Assembly (NCBI GenBank): GCA_903813345.2
Contig: CAIIXF020000008.1
Location: 28,462,005-28,526,004 of the forward strand
Origin: Owenia fusiformis
Taxonomy: Eukaryota; Annelida; Polychaeta; Sabellida; Oweniidae
Length of the DNA: 64,000 bases
Direction: 5' to 3'
Below, one piece after another: positions 34,334 through 47,607 of the stretch (position 1 is its first letter; each line of letters begins with the position of its first letter). The notes under the pieces are model-generated. The model had not been told where the DNA came from and made no database searches. It saw only the letters and a list, made by a program, of their open reading frames with translations. The position numbers and the translations under genes are program-made.

Positions 34334-35349
34334 ACAACTTTTAAAGTATTGACAGCCAGTCAGTCATGAAATATATTGAATATCTAAAAAATGTAAAATA
34401 GAAGTATAATATAAATATAAAATTCACTTTAATGTTTTTTAATTCTATAGTTGTAACTAAATGCTAAATTCTGATATTTTTAGGCCAAGTCATCAAAAAT
34501 GGATCTTAAATTTTGGGTTTAAGGGGCCCAAATTGTTTTCCCGGCTCAAAAGGTTGTGTCTAGATATATGCCCTTTTGGTCCCTCAGTCAAATGAATGTG
34601 AAATATGGCTTTTATTACTGTCCTAGTTATATTTGATAAGTATATTTACTTTTTCACGAGTTTTGATGCATAATTAACCCCCTGCTGAGAGTCAGAATAA
34701 GTATCTTAACAACAACAAAAATAGTCATTATCATAGAAAATACACCAATGGCAACATGTGTGACATACAAAGAAGAAATAACTTAAGACCCATGAAGAAT
34801 TAAAAAGAAAATCATATTTTTGAAAGATATTTAAGGATTAAATTTTTTTTAAATATTTGAATTTCCCGCCAGTTTAATTTGAAGGGGGAAAAACTAGATG
34901 GCTGCCATTTGATGTAAGAAATATCAGAAAAAAAGTTGCTTGACTTTTAGTTTTCACAATGAGCACAGTTTTCCGGTTTAGGTTTTTTGACTGATTCTGA
35001 TTCGTCATCACCAGGGTCGTGTATAGAGATTATAAAATTGAAACCAAAATGTTGTGCTCAGCATGAATTTGACTGAAATATGTGTAACTTCACCAACACA
35101 ATTGAAGTGCAAAAACTTGATGCTCAGTAACTTTGAGTGACTATAATCCCTTGATTACCCAGATAAACACCAATTCACTTATCTAGAAATACAATTCAGT
35201 GTCTATAAAAAGAAAGTAAGCAATGTTTTGGAGGATATGTTTCAAACTTTTTGTATAAACAATTCATTTAATATTTGCCATTGATTTTTTTCAATTCTAG
35301 TAAAGTGATATATATGCATTGTCTTTGATGCCAATATTCTTCATCAATT

Positions 35350-35508
35350 GTGATACTGAACAAATATTTCACTCTATTGAGGTGAATACCTGTACATCTT
35401 TCACAAGTGATATTCCACGAAGCCCGAAGGGCAAGTGGAATATCACCTTGCGAAAGTGCTACAGGTATTCACCGAAAATAGAGTGAAATATTTGTTTTAT
35501 TATATCAC
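35350..35508. repeat. Foldback with GCCCGAAGGGC core
   Basis: Arms TTTCACTCTATTGAGGTGAA / TTCACCGAAAATAGAGTGAA and GTGATATTCCAC / GTGGAATATCAC surround a small GCCCGAAGGGC palindrome. Total stem ~70 bp. Downstream, 35670-35740 repeats GATATCGC/GATATC motifs. Confidence 0.8.
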
Positions 35509-36285
35509 TGTCTAGCTAAACATCCCTAATATTATTAAGTCATAGGTTTATAACATTCTGACATTGAAATACATTGAATCTACTCGGTTCGTCTGCCATT
35601 TTGACTTACACTGAACTAAATTATTTACACTGAACGAAAACAAATTCTTTGAAAATTCCCGGGAGCGTGGGATATCGCTAGATATCTCACGGTTGTCTTA
35701 TCTGATTAGCATTGCCATTGAATATCGCCAGATATCCCACGACATGTGACCCGGTTTTGACCAATCATACTGTCGCTAGCTAGATATTGATATAATAAAA
35801 ATTGATATTTTTGTTATCTCAGAAGAAGGCTAAGATATTGAAGTTTAATATGTGTGATTGAGTTGGTTTTTCAGACATTACCATTTTCAATATTTTCTAA
35901 GTCGCATCGATACCCAGACTCATTCCCAGACTCATCCTTTGTTAGCTTCTGGATCCGCAAGTAAGTGACGTTATCATCACAAAATTAATTTAATTGCTGG
36001 CGCTGGCTTATAAAATAGTTTCCATGCTACAAGGGCCGAGCAATATATTCGCTACTTTTTGCTCTCAAATTGTTAATAATAAAGTATCTTAGACCTGAAA
36101 TTTTCCAAAATAATAGAAAAAACATTTTTCTGTAATATCACCAACAGTGCATTTATTTGGTTACATCCGTAATATTTTACATGGCATTGAATATTGGTTG
36201 ATAGTGACCACCGGAGCTGACATTTGTGACAATGTTTCAGAAAACAACTTTTATACACTAAAATGTCCTTTTTGTTAATTAAGAC

Positions 36286-36530
36286 AGTTACTCCTCATTC
36301 CATGCCTCATTCTCAAAATAGTGTCCATCTGCAGCTATGCATTTTCTACATCGGGAAAGCCAGTCTTGATAGGCCTGTTGCAGTCCGTTTCCATTTCCAT
36401 ATAGGTCTTTTAGGGCCTTATGGACGGCCTCAACCACTTCTTCACGGTCACCAAACCTCTGCCCGCGTAGCTTATTCTTCAGTTTGCCGAAAATTTCAAA
36501 GTCGCACAATGTCTAATTAAGTAAAAGCTC
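36286..36530 (-). pseudogene. Mariner-family transposase C-terminal fragment
   Basis: The minus strand encodes FEIFGKLKNKLRGQRFGDRE, then EEVVEAVHKAL and WLSRCRKCIAADGHYFE. This matches the C-terminal part of mariner transposases (FGxLKxxLxGxRF, then a W..RCxKCI..xGxYFE tail). The catalytic DD(34)D core is absent, so it is a dead fragment. Confidence 0.75.
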
Positions 36531-37759
36531 CCTCAAGCTTCCCCATATGTAGTTCTACAGTCCTCCACAGCTTTTTTTAATGTGTGTCCCTTTTTCACTG
36601 ATATTTTTATACAAAGTTTTAGATTTGCATTTACCATGCTTGCTTCGTCATTGTTCGTGATGCAACTCAGGAAGCAGAGTCTCCCTTTTGTGATGCATAT
36701 GCGGATCAATTGTGACCTCTTTATTGTTTGAAAAGAACATCTATGACATCACAACCATTGTTCTGAATATTGGATCAATGTCCAGTAAACAATGTTTATA
36801 AAAATTACCCAAACTGAATGTTTTTGTTATGATAAATGGGCATATAAAGATATTGTTGCATGTGCAATTGCAGTAAAATTATTGGCAGCTCCGGTGGCTC
36901 ATTCCTCCCGTTGCTATGACAACCATATTTTTTGCCATATTTGGCAATGGGCTTGAAAATGAAATCAAAAGATGCGGAATTTTATGTCTGTACTAAAGGA
37001 GGGCGAGTTGTTTGTAGAATGAATCGGGGGATTTTTTTCATGAATTTCGCTTATGTTTTTCATCCAAAAAACATCAATACACTTTAAAACATTTTGTTTA
37101 CTTTAAGATTACACCATGTAATCCAAAAATATATTTCTCATTTTCAAAGATAATCCATGGATTAACACCCAGGTATTTTTATTTTTCAATCTTCAGAGGG
37201 CTGGGAATCAATGATGCTCAACGCTTTTGAATACGATAAATGCTGTTTTAAATAGGTTTTACGTATGCCAATAATTTCTCAAATTATGTAAGCTGAATGC
37301 ATTCCTTAATCCCTAGAATGCCTATCATAATAACATTCTTTTGTCTTGGCCACTTAATATGTTTTGTTGCTGTCTGATCATCAAATCAAATTGTTGTTAT
37401 TTAAAGATGTCAGTCAAATCTGGTGAAACAGCACAACATTTACCTAAATAGCACGAGTACATATTATGTAACTCATTCATAATATTTCATGCATCAGGTA
37501 TTAAGGCTTAGGGGATTAACTTTTACACATAAACTGAACTGACAGATGTGCACGCTTACATGTACAACTTCCAGGATTGTAAGAATTCAAAACTTGTTGA
37601 TAGCCATATTTTCCTGAATGTGACATCGAGATATTATGGCATTTATGAGTGGTAAAACATGAAAAAAAGCATTTTCATTTAAAATTAGCATATGATTTGA
37701 ATTGATGCCAAGAAATGTATTAGTTAACTGTATCCGTTTTACATCCATTGCAGTTGGCT

Positions 37760-37925
37760 ACATTATAAGACAAGGCATTCACATGCAAAATGTCAACACC
37801 TGCCATTTGTTACAGACACCAACTGCCAAACACCAACTGCCAAATGATAAACACCAACCACTGAACACCGTCCACAAAAAAGTTTGAGACCATAACAATA
37901 TGTCACCACTTGTGGTGGTGACATA
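37760..37925 (+). repeat. GTCACCAC-hairpin repeat, copy inside 3.8-kb element
   Basis: AAGGCATTCACATGCAAAAT, TTGTTACAGACACCAACTG, tandem CCAAACACCAACTG strings and the terminal hairpin GTCACCAC-TTGT-GGTGGTGAC. Clear relative of the copy at 3.9-4.3 kb. Confidence 0.6.
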
Positions 37926-39845
37926 AAAATGATCATGGAAAATTGTATTTTTTTTAAAAAGTAGGAACTTCTGAGGTTATTAGAAAATTGGAAGACAAGG
38001 AAGGATTCTGGGAAGGATATTAGGGTTATAAATTGCAATGAAACTAAAACAAAACATTCTTTTTCTCAAATATCACAGTGTATATTCAAATCACAAATAC
38101 GATATCATACAATTACAATAAGGGTCTAGTGCACTTTCCATTATGATATCCCCATGAACAAAATGAATCATTTTTAGGTGTAACATAAAGAATTCAATGT
38201 CACATAATACTGTGGAAAATATTTGGGCGTTTGGACCCACATGGGCTGAGGTTGAGGTCATTTAGTTCAGCAAGGGTGTATTGACTTGCCATTGAATGGG
38301 CTCCATTGACTTAACATGTGGATATCATCAATTCCAATAGAGGCCATTGGTTTCTATTGATTTTCACAAAAATACCTAAAATACACTATGACCTGAATCC
38401 ATTGCAAATTAAATAATTTCACAGTATGACACAAATGGTATATCACATCAGATGTGCAAATATAAAGTTTGCAATCGATTCAGGTCATACTTCAAATTAA
38501 AAGATTATACGTTTTTTCCATCATTTTTTCCTACAAAATGGCTATAGAAAAATGCTTCAAAAGCAACTTTTATACTAATGAAATCCCATACAACTTTCTA
38601 AATCCAAAGATTATACTGTTATGTTTCATTAATTAATAACATATTTGGATAATATGTTGGGATGTGTAGGATGCAAATGGATTTTGACAGACACAAAAAG
38701 ACTTCTTGGTTTGGCATCTCTACCCCTGTACACTTTATGATTGAATATTGGCCCTAATAAGTGGCCCATTCATCAATACAGTGCTGAATATAGGTCAACA
38801 AGATACTAGTGTACATATAAATGTAATAATACCTATAGCTAGGTCTGAATATTAAACTCCAGCCAAATAGAGCCACCACAATATTTCAACCTTTGTAACC
38901 CTTGCAAAAAGATTTTCTTGCAATAAAAATGTAAAAATAGCTTAGGGTACTTGTGAGCCAATTTGATTTTAAGGTAGACATGTCTCGATATTTTTCAATA
39001 ATTTTCATGATTATAAATACCGATAATCAATGAAAGGGACAATATTTTCACATTTGTAATTGTATGTGTATGCATGGTCCATGTGTATGTTACCATAATT
39101 CTTTATATCCACTTAAAATGTAAAAACTTTTGCCCAATTTATAAATATCAGATAATTTATTCATCACCAAAATTAGTAAAAATTATCAACATGCAGAACT
39201 ACCTTAAAGAGTTTAATCTCTCACTCAGTCACAATCATGTCAACCAAAACTGTACTCGTGTTACATAATATAGGATTATACAGCTTACCATACGTGTGCA
39301 ATCTATATAGCATCCACACTGACATCTTTACAGAATCATATATAATTTTTGAATATAAACTAACTCAACCCAATAAGGCGAGTACTAAAGAATTTACTTA
39401 CCTGCCATCTAAAAATCTGCTTGGAACTACCATTGGATTACCATTGGATTCCTCCAAGAGAATATTCTAGGGCGCATTCAGCTTACATAATTTGAGAAAT
39501 TAATGGAATACGTAAAACCTATTTAAAACAGCATTTATCATATTCAAAAGCGTTGAGCATCAATGATTCCCAGCCCTCTGAAGTTTGAAAAATAAAAATA
39601 CCTGGGTGTTAATCCATGGATTATCTTTGAAAACGAGAAATATATTTTTGGATTACATGGTGTAATCTTAAAGTAAACAAAATGTTTTAAAGTGTATTGA
39701 TGTTTTTTGGATGAAAAACATAAGCGAAATTCATGAAAAAAATCCCCCGATTCATTCTACAAACAACTCGCCCTCCTTTCAATGGAAATAAACAAATATA
39801 AAAGAAAATAAAGCAAAAAGTAGCGAATATATTGCTCGGCCCTTG

Positions 39846-41760
39846 TATTAAAATAATCGAAAATAATTAAAATTGAACAGATGGGGTGTTAATGGAGATG
39901 AGAGATTAATGTGTCAATAGACAATCCTAACTTCAGAACTCCATATCTCCCCCATTGTAACATCCAGTTTCCTACTGAGTTGACTGATCTAATATCTGAG
40001 AAGCGTAGCCTATCGGTTGTTCCTATCATGTTTTACCCATCCGCATATGCGCCTATTCATTTAGCAATTTATAAGAAAGTTTTCTCCTGAAAATAACTCT
40101 TATTTGTTGAATTTTCTAGTAGAAGTCGCATATTTCCCATCTTTCATTCATTTTGTCCGATCATCAGGCCGGGGATCTAAACTCCGCTCAACCATCTTGC
40201 TTGACGTTGATGTTATTTCCATAATGTTAACTTGACCATAAGTTACTCACGTAGGGTATCTCCAATCAAGTGCAGCGTATAGCGCCTATTAAGCAAAATG
40301 ATTCGGTATTTGTATTTTTAACGATTCGGCTTTATTAGTAGCTAAGACCATGATGTTACTCTCAGTCAACTATATGTAAACTATACCTGTATAAAAACGT
40401 TCAGATATTGCATCAAATCTTCCGGAAAGCATCGTCTTGTAAAAAGTTTCGCGGGAAAGTATACACCCAGACCCTCGAGATGCAAGGTCTTCGTCAAAGC
40501 AACCAGCCATCCCCGAATGGGTGTAGGCTACCAACTGAAAATATAGCAATCGCATTCGCTTTGTTTTTTCAAGTTCATCGCCGGTCTAGCGCTAATACCT
40601 CAAATAGAGCATTGTCATTTGCAAGTCCAAGTATTTCCTTTGCTTGAGATGCTGAGATGGTCGCCTTTGGACCGGTGTAAAAGGGTAGGAGGTCATATCA
40701 AATTATGGTCCTACTCTCCATTGATTTATATGGTGAGCTAAATATACAACCAGGGCCAGTAAGGGGCGTTAAGAAAGGGGACCATAATCCCTGGGAGACC
40801 ATCGTTTCGTTCACACCGGCGTTGCCAAGAAATCATGGGGCACATATTCCCCGGGGCGCCATCAACATTTTTTGTAATATCCAGGCCTATAGTTCCAAAG
40901 ATAATTAATGAAAATGCTACAATTTGAAAGGAGTGGTATTGATATGGTTAACTTTTTGAACACGCGTTACTCTTAAACCCGTCGTTAAAACATTCTGAAA
41001 ATTTTACACATCGTCAATATTATGATCATCTTTTGGATGGTAACATTTTAAAACGAAATATATATTCATTTTTTTCTGTATATTGTTTTGAAAACACACA
41101 GACACTTATTTAATATTTTGTTCTTGGTATCATGTGTTCGGAATGAAATGAAATATCGATTCGAACCTCATTGGAACAAAATTACATACATACTAGTATA
41201 AGCCTACACAATGTGTTTAGGTCTCTCAATATTGTAATTCTACACAGGAAAGTTTGGTTGATTTTAACACAGTATCTTGATAATGAACAAAATGTTTATC
41301 TTAATTTTTATCTATTTTGGGGATGTTTTGTTTTAAGTTTTTGCATACTTTTTGTTAAATCAACCAAAATTTCCTTTGTATAACTGTAAGCTTAATATTG
41401 AGAGGTCTAAGAAAATGTTGTAAGGCTTATATGCTATATTATTTTGTTCCAATGAGTTTCGGAAAGACATTTTATTTCATTCTCGAGAATTGGTGGAAAG
41501 GAACTAAAAACAATTGCACTAAAAAACAAAAAATGTTAACACAAACAGTTAAAATATATATGAATAATTTTTGCATTAAATTGTTGCCAATCAGTCAACA
41601 TTACATAAAGGACCGTGTTTTCTACAGAATGTTATCAATAATTGGTTAAGAGAAAAACATTGTTGAATTCAGTTCACGGCCATAGCCTATCCATCCTTTG
41701 GCAAACAATGATGTTGAAAAGTTAAACCATTTCTTACTCAAAAAGGCTTAATACTTTCTA
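39846..41760. other. No gene recognised; possible retroelement trace
   Basis: Short frames only. At 40705-40770 the plus strand reads LLSIDLYGELNIQPGPVRG, reminiscent of the GDxExNPGP 2A-like motif near the start of some animal non-LTR retrotransposon proteins but with changed residues. No reverse transcriptase seen. Confidence 0.3.
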
Positions 41761-43149
41761 CTCAAGGGGCGAGGAGGGAAATTCTCAATAAATGGAGTAT
41801 AGTTGGTTTGGCAGCATTTTCAGTTAGGGGAGAGTCTTGGATGAAATTTCCACCTAGGTGATAGCTTCACAGAGTGGTAGGAAGTTCTTTTTTTTGAAGA
41901 GTTAGCCCCCTACCCCACAAAAACACCCCACCCCGGAGAAAAAAATTGTTCACACTAAATAACCTTAGATATTTTGATGTTTGTAAGTGACATACATAGA
42001 TATTATATATATGAATCATTTGCAGTATAATTGATGCTGATTTCTCCTAAAAAAATTGAATATTAGTACAAAGTGTGTACCCCAGGGGGCAAATTCGTGA
42101 CCAATTTCCTTACTATTTTGATCCTAACTTTTCAACTAGACACTGTAAGAGGTTGAAAAAATTCATGTGAAGTGCCCAATAGAAGGGTTAGTAACCCTGA
42201 AAGATGCAAAGCCATGGAAGAAGTAGGCGCTGAGAAAATAATTGTTGATTTTTCGAAAAATTTGACATTTTTGACAACTGGATTTTGTGTATGACTATAG
42301 CTGACCCCTATAGTTCCTGGATCCATCCCTCTATGATGATATATATGGTTTTATAGTGTGGAACTAAGATGTAAAACATAATTAAGATGGGTTTTAAGGA
42401 AGTTTAAGGTTTTAAACAAGTCCAAAATTTGAAAAATTGTAAATATAAGGTTTCAAATTTACGAATTCCAGGTAGAGCCATGGCAGACCCCTATAGTTTC
42501 TAGAGCCATCCCTCTATGGTGATACTTATGGTATTGCTGTATGGAACTAATATGTAAAACACAATTTAGATGGGTTTTAAGGAAGTTTAAGGTTTTAAAC
42601 AAGTTCAAAATTTGAAAAATTGTAAATATAAGGTTTCAAATTTACGAATTTCAGGTATAGCCATGGCTGACCCTTATGGTTTTTACATCCGTACCTCTAT
42701 GATTAAATATACAGTTTTAGAGTGTGGGACTAATATTTAACATACCCAAAATGAATTTTAAGAAAGTTTAAGGTTTTAAACAAGTCAAAAATTTGAAGAA
42801 TTGTAAATGTAAGTTTTCAAATTTATGAATTTCAGGTATAGCCAAAGATGACCCTTATGGGTTTTTTTTACATCTATACCTCAGTGATGAGATATATATT
42901 TTTAGAGTATTTAACTAAAATGTAAAAGATGCATAAGATGAGTTTGAAGGAAGTTCAAGGTTTTAAACAAGTGCAAAATTTGAAAAATTGATCTTGAAAA
43001 TTGGTCTCAAATTCACGTTATTCAGGTTCGAAGGTTATGAGCATAATAGTAACAACTGTGATATTATAGCTTAGAGACCAGGTGTAGAATATATACCTGT
43101 TGCAGCAGTTAGTCTGCTGCATATAAATGGAGTGAAAAGTCATGAACTA

Positions 43150-43396
43150 CAGTAAAATCTTTCTAATCTGAATGCTACTAGATATAGTATTTGGACCAGC
43201 TAAAAGCCTTCAAATTAGAAGTGTTTGAATTTTGAGGTGTTCAGATTTCAATTTTTAAACATAGGAGTCAATGGGAGGAAGGAAAAATTGAACTGGGGAA
43301 AAGTGTTCAGATTGGTTGGTTTTCAGATAAGTCAGGTGTTGGGATGATTGGTAGGTGTTCACAATAGTCAGATGTTGGGATATACAGGTTTCACTG
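43150..43396. mobile_element. CAGTAAAAC-family MITE
   Basis: 247 bp from CAGTAAAATCTTTCTAATCT to CAGGTTTCACTG. The interior carries repeated GTTCAGATTT / TCAGATGTTGGG motifs. Same family ends as the 2.3-kb element. No frame. Confidence 0.6.
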
Positions 43397-44340
43397 CTGA
43401 TATATCATTTATACAAGATGATGAACTAGAACTACTGTACAAGGTGCCTTTGATAATTTTTACCACAATGTTATACTATGTCAGGAAAAGAAACCACCCA
43501 TGACACTGTGCTTGTACAACTTGAAAATCAACAACACTTTAACATTTGATAAAGGTGTCTACTAAATGAGTAATCCACATAAATTCAAATACAAGCACTT
43601 GGCATGCTATTCCCTATGATCATTAGTTTCATTAGTTTCTCTAGAATCTAAAATTGACCTTGGGTTTATGAGAGTAGTAAATTGGAATGCAGTTATATGG
43701 AATATTGAATTGGCTGGAATTGGACACACCTCGCCTAGAAATGTGTGAGTAAACTATGATCTTATATGGATACAAACAGTTCGTTTGACAATGATCATCT
43801 ATCTTATCCTGTAAAATCAGAACTTAAAAAGGGGTTTGAAATGGAGATCGATGAAACCATACCACAAATTGATAAAACTTTCGTGATTGATGCAATGGCT
43901 ATGACAAAGGGAAAATGAAGATTAACTTATATGTTGAAATTTGGAGAGTTTTGGAAAGCTATATTTGACTACTCCATCAAATCTAGTAAAGGAGCCCAAA
44001 GAATAGATTTCATATTAGACTCCTAGCTAGTTGTCTCCATCAGTAAAGGATTCTGAAAGAATGCGAAGAATGGATGCTTCCCCTATTGAACTTTAATCCA
44101 TAGAAGAAATTACACCATTACCTAAAAATATGAATACCTTTGTCCAAGTAATATAAGACAAATTTTCAAAGATTACAAAGAAATTCAATAAAGCAGCATT
44201 CTAAAAGTGTGCCAAATGTCAAGATTGTTTTAAGTGGAACTACTGGAGAGAACTCAAATATCTGTGAAAATGATAACTGAAATCTCCTGTTAAATTCCAC
44301 TCCTGAATAGGCTGATTTTAAAATTATTCACTCTGTTTTC

Positions 44341-45058
44341 TAGTGGTGTCAATTAACCGCTTGAGCATTAACCGGTTAACCGGGGTTTTTTACCGGTTAA
44401 AGTCGGTTAACCGGCGGGAAATTTGAACTGATAATTTCAAATGAAATCTTCATTTTCGATCTTGAAAGTTGAAAAAAATTGGAAAAATGATATCGGCGTT
44501 TATTTTTTACGTTCGTCAAGCTTTACTCTATTCTATGTAAGTAAGCGCGGGAAAGCAATGTGGCAGGGATTAAAGTTGCTGATTGGATGTTTGTAAGGAA
44601 TTATCAGACCTATCACATGTATGAGTAGCTCACATGAAACTGACGCTTGAAAAACAAACAGATTAAAATGCAAAGTAAGCGCGGGAAAGCAATGTGGCAG
44701 GGATTAAAGTTGCTGATTGGATGTTTGTAAGGAGATATGGGACTTATGACATGTATGAGTAGCTCACATGAAACTGACGCTTGAAAAACAAACAGATTAA
44801 AATGCAAAGTAAGCGCGGGAAAGCAATGTGGCAGGGATTAAAGTTGCTGATTGGATGTTTGTAAGAAGTAATAGGACTCATGACATGTATGAGTAGCTTA
44901 CGTGGAACTGACACCATAAAACCAAACGGATTAGCATGCAAAATAAGCGCGGGAAATAACAGAATTATACACGGTCAACTAACCACCCATAAAAACACAG
45001 ACCGGTCAAGGCATTATCGGCGGTTAACCGGTTAACCGGTTAATACTTGACACCTCTA
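44341..45058. mobile_element. hAT-type non-autonomous element
   Basis: 718 bp, ends TAGTGGTGTCAA / TTGACACCTCTA, followed inward by AACCGGTTAACCGG palindromes. A perfect 8-bp duplication CTGTTTTC flanks it (44333-44340, 45059-45066), which is the hAT signature. Inside are three 134-bp tandem units from GTAAGCGCGGGAAAGCAATG at 44541, 44675 and 44809. Confidence 0.9.
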
Positions 45059-45066
45059 CTGTTTTC

Positions 45067-47607
45067 CATTCAGCAGAACATGTGGGACTGCAGTAATTTG
45101 CATCAAATGACACTGATATTATAATTTTATGACTATCATTTCAATAAATGAAAAAGAAAAAAATTCTTCAACTCTGCTAGAAAATGTCATCTGCAAATTC
45201 AGTATGTAAACATTTTCTTCAATGTCTGTTTGTTTGAAACATATTGATCATATATATCACCATATATACTTTATTGATCTACATGAAGATTTTAATGTGA
45301 CAAGACCCTTTTACCCTAGAGTTCCTTATATCATTGCACTAACGGAAGTTTCTAGGCCCGGGGGGGGGTATGATCCTTATAATCCTTATTTTCCCAAATA
45401 ATTACCGTTGCCTGATGACAAATTGTTTTATTGGGAGTGTAGTGATTATAATTTGATAAGTCATAACAACATTTTGTATTAGGAGATGATCATTGCTTAA
45501 TTACAGAAGGGGCATAACAAAATATAGAGAAAACATGTTTCTTTTAATTAACCATGTCTTTATGTATTTTGATAATGCAGAACATTACATCGAACATGTT
45601 GATGTGAAAAAGTAAAAATGCTATATCACATAATAAATATCATCAAATAATAATTAACTAGTTATAATCCATTTAATCAATCAATTACTACACTGTATAC
45701 GATATCCCTAGGAGCAGTTACACTCACTGGGGGATTTATTAACCTCTCACCCCCTTAGGAACTCAAGGGTTAAGTCCTCAACTCTAATGATAAACAACCC
45801 ATCCACATGCATAAATATATATGTGTATATGTATGAATATATGTGTTTTACATACAGTTAACCCCTTTAAATGAAAAATACATTCCATCAGGGATTTTAA
45901 AGATATCAAATATGGGTGACCAAAATTAAGCTGAAAGCAATGGATCACATGAGTTTTACCTATGGGAAAATAACAGGAAAATATTGTTTTCCGCTTTATC
46001 CAAGGGAAAGATCAATACCCGGTGATTTCAGCGGGAAGTGGCGTTTCGTTCAGTGGATGAGCTGCGCGCGCACGCATAAATGTGATTATCCAATATAATT
46101 AGGGGAGGGCTATTTGAAATAGTTTTTGGTCTTAGGCGCGACCCAGGGCTGATGTCTTAAGGACATTTCGTTGAAAATGAGCCATTCGGCTGATAATTGG
46201 TGAGAGTTTGCGATCTTATAATGTTTAACTGTTACTCAGACACATATTTTGACACGATTCTGTTGGAAATAAGCTTTGAACCGAGAGATATTCACGATTG
46301 ATATGCACATTTTTGATTGTGCCATTGCTCTTCCATTGCACAATCCATGTATTGATAGAAGAAACATTAATAATGCAGATTGGTTTACCTTCAATACATG
46401 GCAGACACTACATATCGGTCTATTAATACCAGTTTGTGCCTTAAATAGTTTTATATTTCCATCCACGGCCTGGAGCCTGGGTGTGTTTGTCTCTTATGTG
46501 TATGCTTGTGCATGGACTTCTAATCACTAGCAGAATTTAACATGATGCAAACTCGACATTATAACTCATGCTGTAACATTTTGACTTCGCTGGAAAACAA
46601 TAGGAATTATTTTTCTTGCCAATCAATCATGAATCACAATCAAAATTTCAGAATGAGCAATCAGGCAATGATCCAAATCAAGTTATAACATTATATGATA
46701 TTCAGCAAGAAGTCCGGTAGAAATACAGAATATTTAAACATCAAAGCTGAAAGTTAAAAGCTAATCTGTCAATTTTCTGTCTGCAAAAGAGCGTTTACAT
46801 TTGACACAATAACAGACTGAGGCAAGAGGAGGGAAAGCCCTAGAGTTTAAAGATGACAGACATAATTACGTCTCTTGCTTACCACCTTCGTTCGTTCAAA
46901 TTTTCATCGGCTAGTTATCAAATACTACACTTCGATGGGATGTTTTAATTGATATAGGCATATTCCGTACACCTTTCTTTATCTTGATGTGAAATGAGAA
47001 GCTATGATATTGGTTAACACGCCAGAAATGAACATAATATTATTCGAAGCGTATTTCGAAAATTGTGAAACCGCCATTGATGACGTAATTTGTTTGTCGA
47101 CTTTTGACCAATCAGCGACGATGTCATCTCAATACAGATTTACATTATAAGCGTATGTCATCTTTGAACCCTGGTGTTTCTCCCCCTCTGGACTGAGGCT
47201 TTGAAATCTAGGATTCCCCAGGAAAATATGACGTCATACTAATTAGCATAAGGATTTCCCTATTGGTTTGGGTCGAGCCTTGTTCGAAAACACAATCCAT
47301 AAATACATGCTAATATCTAAGGAGATAGGAAGTGTATAACGTGTTTATCGATTTTGTTTAAATATTTAATCAATTATCAAATTGTTTAAGTGGATAAAGT
47401 GGTCACACTTGCTTCAATTCATAGCGAAATCGACGGATAGAAACTGACCGAATTCCCGATATCCTACCCCGTATTACTGTAGGCTATAAGCACAGTGACC
47501 TACAGAGGGCGCTATCACAAACAAGTACTGCACGAACCGATAAATTCCCGGGTATTGTAACGCCCTTGCTTTATCTAAAAGAAATTTATCCTTTTAATTG
47601 TTTACTA
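45067..47607. other. No gene recognised
   Basis: Inside the 8.4-kb element. Possible degraded ends TTACCCTAGAGTTCCTTA (45311) and TAGGAACTCAAGGGTTAA (45757) hint at a TTAA-type element. Otherwise AT-rich with no supported frame. Confidence 0.4.

Larger units (their letters stand above)
36030..39845. mobile_element. 3.8-kb TA-flanked inverted-repeat element
   Basis: Outer ends CAAGGGCCGAGCAATATATT / AATATATTGCTCGGCCCTTG next to TA on each side. An inner arm pair of ~306 bp (36995-37300 and 39474-39779) continues the inverted repeat. In the left arm a ~930-bp insertion with a mariner fragment separates the terminus from the inner arm. The 2.2-kb centre has no frame but contains a GTCACCAC-hairpin repeat. 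Confidence 0.8.

Noticed and set aside
44613-44941. Minus-strand frames with repeated MHFNLFVFQASVSCELLIHV
   Set aside because: Generated by the 134-bp tandem units inside the hAT element.
45311-45774. TTAA-type element suggested by CCCTAGAGTTCCTTA / AAGGAACTCAAGGG
   Set aside because: Ends are imperfect and only one side has TTAA.
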